A stretch of 64,000 nt of DNA, from the NCBI GenBank assembly GCA_016125275.1, contig WGMB01000003.1:806001-870000 (forward strand). The letters are read 5' to 3'. Positions 61,044 to 64,000 of the stretch are shown here, one piece after another (position 1 is the stretch's first letter; every line of letters starts with the position of its first letter). Made by a program: the position numbers and the translations under genes. The stretch is from Acidobacteriota bacterium. Lineage in GTDB: Bacteria; Acidobacteriota; Terriglobia; Bryobacterales; UBA6623. The notes under the pieces are model-generated. The model did not search any database. It was given only the letters and a program-made list of their open reading frames with translations, and had not been told where the DNA came from.

Positions 61044-62195
61044 ATGCTTTCCGACCCGAATCGCCGCGAGTTCCTGCACTTGTCGGCCTCCGGAGCGCTG
61101 TTGAGCGCGCTGGCGTGCAAGGCGGATCCGGCGCCGGACAACGCCGTCGGCGAGTGGCGCAACAGGCGCCCTGGTATGTCTTATCGGCGCCTGGGACGCA
61201 CGGACTTCATGATCTCGGAGATCATCTGCGGCGGCAATACGATCTCCCCGACCAACTACGACCACGTAATCACGGCTTTCGAGCTGGGCCTGAACTACTT
61301 TGACACCGCCATCCAGTACGGTCGCGGCAAGAGTGAAGCCGGCTACGCGCAGGCCCTCAAGGCCGTCGGCCGGGACAATGTTTTCTTGACCTCCAAGGCC
61401 AGCCCCTGGCTCGACGATCGCAACGACGCCTTGCAGAAGGTCTACGAATCGCTCCCCGACAGCGAGAAGAAGAAGATCGACGACGCCGTCCGCGAGAAGA
61501 TCGAGGAACGCCACGCTCTCGACGAAGATTACCTGTGCAATTACTTCGACTCGCAGCGCGCGCAGGTCGAGAAATCCGTGCGCGCGAACCTCGTCGAGGA
61601 GCGTTTTGGGGACAAGGTCCAGCGGCCGAAAAAGCTCAAGCAGGCCATGATCGACCACGTGGAGGACAGCCTGCGCCGGCTCGAAACTGACCACTTGGAC
61701 ATCGTGATGTGCCCCCACGCGGCCAGCACCTACGCCGAGACGCAGTCGCACGAGCTCTTCGAGGGCTTCGAGCAGCTCAAGCAAGCCGGCAAGGTGCGGC
61801 ACTTGGGCGTGTCGGCCCACAACGACCCCGCCGCCGTACTCGAAGGCGCGGTGGACTCCGGCGTCTATTCGGCGGCGATGGTGGCCTACAACATCGTCAA
61901 CAAGGACTACCTGCAATCGGCCCTGACGAAGGCCAGCAAGGCCGACCTCGGCGTGATCGCCATGAAGGTCGCCCGCCCGGTCAACCATGGCCGCAACAAC
62001 GGCAAACCGAATGATCCCCGGCGGGTGGCGATGATCGAGCAGCACAACCCGACCGAGGGCCTGCACGTGGCCCAGAAGTGCTACCTATGGGCTCTGGAGG
62101 ACTACCGCATCGCGGCCTGCAACTCCGAGATGATCAACCTCGAGCTGGTCGAGCAGAACGTGCCGCTGGCCTTCAAGAAGAGCCTGGGCGCCTAG
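61044..62195 (+). CDS. exported aldo/keto reductase
   Basis: 383 residues. The N-terminus (NRREFLHLSASGALLSALAC) has a twin-arginine-like motif, and the Cys after LSALA could be a lipobox, so the enzyme is probably exported. The (beta/alpha)8 aldo/keto reductase core follows: MSYRRLGRTDFMISEIICGG, ELGLNYFDTAIQYGRGKSE (catalytic Asp and Tyr), VFLTSKASPW (Lys), LDIVMCPHAAS (His position), GKVRHLGVSAHN. An insertion of about 85 charged residues (about 130-215) separates strands 3 and 4. Such exported AKRs occur in Acidobacteria and Planctomycetes with sugar-oxidation genes. ATG 61044 is chosen because it begins the signal. It overlaps the convergent DUF3891 gene by four bases. Confidence 0.85.
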   Translation: MLSDPNRREFLHLSASGALLSALACKADPAPDNAVGEWRNRRPGMSYRRLGRTDFMISEIICGGNTISPTNYDHVITAFELGLNYFDTAIQYGRGKSEAGYAQALKAVGRDNVFLTSKASPWLDDRNDALQKVYESLPDSEKKKIDDAVREKIEERHALDEDYLCNYFDSQRAQVEKSVRANLVEERFGDKVQRPKKLKQAMIDHVEDSLRRLETDHLDIVMCPHAASTYAETQSHELFEGFEQLKQAGKVRHLGVSAHNDPAAVLEGAVDSGVYSAAMVAYNIVNKDYLQSALTKASKADLGVIAMKVARPVNHGRNNGKPNDPRRVAMIEQHNPTEGLHVAQKCYLWALEDYRIAACNSEMINLELVEQNVPLAFKKSLGA

Positions 62196-63061
62196 CGCTG
62201 GGCCGTCAGCTCGATCGGCCGGGCTCGCCGCGGCAGCCCGTAGCGCCGCTCGGCGTAGTCGATCGGCGTCTCCTCGTCTCGGACCGCCGTCTCCCAGCAG
62301 GCGACGCACAACGGGTCTTGATCGAACGGATAGGGATCGAGGGCGTAGCGGTCGTCGCCCAGCGGCCGCAGCTCCAGGTCGACGCGATCGTCCCAGCCCG
62401 CCCGCGGCGCGCCGAGCATTCTGCGCGGCTCCGGGGTCCGCGCGCACAGCAGCAGCGAGAGGGCGTCCACGATCTGCAGCAGGCGGACCGACGACCGCAG
62501 GATCGCCGGTTCCAGCGCCTCCCGCCCGAAAGGCTCCTCCCGCAGTTTCTCCAAACAGCGCTCTTCCGCCGCCCGCAACCCTTCCAGGAAACGCACGATC
62601 GCACGGCCCTCGGCTGAGTCAGCCTCCTTGGGGGGAACGGCGGCGGTCAACAGCGGAAAGCGAAAGGCGGGGTCGGAGTGCGGATCGACCTGCGCCGCGT
62701 AGAGCCAGTAGGCGTGCCGGCCGATCAGCAGCGCCGCCCACGGCCGCTGCTCGGCGAAGCGCGCCACGCCGCGCTGCCAGCGGATGAAGTGGTCGTCGCC
62801 GTGGGCTTCCAGAAAGTGTAGCGGCAGGCCGTCGCGCGGGTCGATGCGCGGGTCGGCCTCCCACTCCCACCAGCCGTTGTCGTGCTCGGCAATGCCGAAC
62901 AGCGTCTGCCGCCGCAGCTGCTCCGGCTCCCGGCACGGCCCCCAGGCTTCCGGCCGCGCGAACGAGGCGTTGCCCCAATGCGCCGCCAGCGCGCCGCTCA
63001 GGGCGGCGTGGTCGGGCTGCGCGATGAGCCGGACCTCGCCGCCGCTGCGGTGTTTGAGCAT
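62192..63061 (-). CDS. DUF3891-family protein
   Basis: 289 residues, soluble. The pattern LIAQPDHAALSGALAAHWGN at the N-terminus, GIAEHDNGWWEWE in the middle and ALLIGRHAYWLY further on match the DUF3891 family, whose conserved His/Asp residues suggest a metal-dependent HD-like helical fold, although no activity is established. It follows the xylose-isomerase-like gene by 13 bases and overlaps the aldo/keto reductase on the other strand by four bases. The gene order suggests a link to sugar metabolism; this is inference. Confidence 0.78.
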   Translation of the reverse strand: MLKHRSGGEVRLIAQPDHAALSGALAAHWGNASFARPEAWGPCREPEQLRRQTLFGIAEHDNGWWEWEADPRIDPRDGLPLHFLEAHGDDHFIRWQRGVARFAEQRPWAALLIGRHAYWLYAAQVDPHSDPAFRFPLLTAAVPPKEADSAEGRAIVRFLEGLRAAEERCLEKLREEPFGREALEPAILRSSVRLLQIVDALSLLLCARTPEPRRMLGAPRAGWDDRVDLELRPLGDDRYALDPYPFDQDPLCVACWETAVRDEETPIDYAERRYGLPRRARPIELTAQR

Positions 63062-63074
63062 CGGCCCGGAAGCC

Positions 63075-64000
63075 TCAGACCGAGAAGGTGCGGCCCTTGT
63101 GCTGCCCGATCAGGATCTGGAAGATCCGGTGCGAGATCAGCTCGTGCAGCGACAGCAACTCCTTGTTGGCCTCGACGATCGACTGCAGGTCGCCGCCCGT
63201 GGCGCCGCCGCCCGCCTTCAGCGCCGCGGTCGCCTCGTTGAGCACGGAGTCCTCGGCGACCTCGCCGGCGATCTCCCACAGGGTGATGAAGCGGTCGACG
63301 GCGGTGGGGAAGCTCACCTTCCAGACGCCGTAGTTCGACGTCGTCCGCGGCGGCTTGTAGTCCAGATTGAAGGGGCCTTCGTAGCCGTGCGTGCGCAGCA
63401 GCACCAGCACGTTCAGCCAATCGAGCGGATTGACCAAGCCCACGCCCAGGTCCACGTCATGCTTGAGCGGGTAGCCGTCGTTGATGTCGAAGTGCCACAG
63501 CTTGCCCGCCAGCAGGGCCCTCGCCAGCACGGCCCGCACCGCCCCGCCCCACATCAGCTCGTGCAGGTACTCGGGGTTCAGGCCCACCATCTCGGGATGC
63601 GTCAGCAGGCCGGAGCCGATGAAGGCCATCATGGCGTCCGAGGTCGGCAGAATGATCTGCGCCTGCGGCTCGAAGGGCTTGGCCTCCAGGCAATGCTTCA
63701 GCGTCGGCCGCCCCTTCTGCTGGGCGACCTCGATGTCGCGCTCGCAGGCGGCGTTGAGGCCGTCGGCGAACCAGCGCAGCGTCTGGGTCTCCTCGATGGC
63801 GCCCTGCACCATGTAGCCCAGCGTGCCGGGCCAGTAGACGGCGAACTGCGCGCCCAGCTCGTGGCCGATCTCCACGGTGTTGCGCAGACGCTTGGCGGCG
63901 TACTCGCGCACCTCCGGCGCCTCGGCCGCCGCGCTGCCGGCGAACACAGGGTGATGGAAGGTCTCGCAGGTGACCATCGAGCACTTCACGCCGTTCTGCT
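63075..64000 (-). CDS. xylose-isomerase-like sugar isomerase, cut by the window edge
   Basis: At least 308 residues; the frame runs off the right edge, and the internal GTG near 63989 is not a real start because NGVKCSMVTCETFHHPVF continues the barrel. The metal-site residues of the XylA family are all visible: Glu in HCLEAKPFEPQ, Glu and His in VGLNPEYLHELMW, Asp in LWHFDINDG, the DxD-type pair in LKHDVDLG and Asp in FNLDYKPPR. It thus converts an aldose to a ketose with divalent metals. The sequence is clearly diverged from housekeeping XylA, so the sugar may differ. It precedes the DUF3891 gene by 13 bases. Confidence 0.82.
   Translation of the reverse strand, partial: QNGVKCSMVTCETFHHPVFAGSAAAEAPEVREYAAKRLRNTVEIGHELGAQFAVYWPGTLGYMVQGAIEETQTLRWFADGLNAACERDIEVAQQKGRPTLKHCLEAKPFEPQAQIILPTSDAMMAFIGSGLLTHPEMVGLNPEYLHELMWGGAVRAVLARALLAGKLWHFDINDGYPLKHDVDLGVGLVNPLDWLNVLVLLRTHGYEGPFNLDYKPPRTTSNYGVWKVSFPTAVDRFITLWEIAGEVAEDSVLNEATAALKAGGGATGGDLQSIVEANKELLSLHELISHRIFQILIGQHKGRTFSV

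Noticed and set aside
1-64000. tRNA, rRNA, CRISPR or insertion sequence
   Set aside because: I looked in the intergenic gaps for cloverleaf arms, regularly spaced repeats and transposase motifs (DDE, HUH) and saw none. The window is densely coding.

Overview
The window is GC-rich chromosomal DNA, most likely from a free-living Acidobacteriota of the Bryobacterales/Solibacter group. The supporting signs are two very large secreted proteins with the C-terminal domain first catalogued in Solibacter usitatus, three Oar-like TonB-dependent receptors with a carboxypeptidase-regulatory N-terminus, CRTAC1/ASPIC-UnbV proteins, a DUF1501 protein and several secreted quinoproteins. I see no rRNA, tRNA, CRISPR array, insertion sequence or prophage. 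The taxon is inferred from gene content only.

Layout. 1-3.0 kb: a galU fragment at the edge, a HAD phosphatase, an FAD oxidoreductase and an SDR. 3.0-4.5 kb: an AT-richer HAD phosphatase and a frameshifted, truncated secreted-protein gene. 4.6-7.2 kb: a secreted propeller-like protein and an isochorismatase-like hydrolase. 7.2-9.9 kb: a degenerate histidine kinase divergent from a PAS kinase and its response regulator. 10-15.5 kb: periplasmic redox genes (PepSY protein, PQQ sugar dehydrogenase-cytochrome fusion, dihaem cytochrome, PQQ alcohol dehydrogenase with a lanthanide-type motif). 15.5-19.6 kb: five genes of unknown function. 19.6-30.7 kb: CRTAC1 protein, heptahaem cytochrome and two tandem, almost identical TonB-dependent receptors. 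30.7-32.4 kb: fabD-fabG. 32.4-40.5 kb: small membrane protein, second ASPIC protein, giant Ig-like protein, exported mannonate-dehydratase-like protein and DUF1501 protein. 40.5-45.8 kb: a minus-strand block nfeD, slipin, SPOR protein, lipA, lnt. 45.9-50 kb: cupin and a second giant secreted protein. 50-54.1 kb: ketosynthase, glycosyltransferase and CoA-transferase in one operon. 54.2-58.8 kb: membrane proteins and a third receptor. 59-64 kb: a membrane histidine kinase, glutaredoxin-like protein, exported aldo/keto reductase, DUF3891 protein and a xylose-isomerase-like protein cut by the edge.

How it fits together. Much of the window encodes cell-envelope and periplasmic functions: capture of large substrates (receptors), periplasmic oxidation of alcohols and sugars feeding c-type cytochromes, sugar-acid metabolism (mannonate dehydratase-like, aldo/keto reductase, xylose-isomerase-like) and envelope lipid work (fabD/fabG, lnt, ketosynthase-glycosyltransferase operon). 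The most unusual items are a Solibacter-type C-terminal domain interrupted twice by copies of one repeated module (46.4-50 kb), the ketosynthase/glycosyltransferase/CoA-transferase operon, the DWD lanthanide signature in the PQQ dehydrogenase, and the uncharacterised five-gene block.
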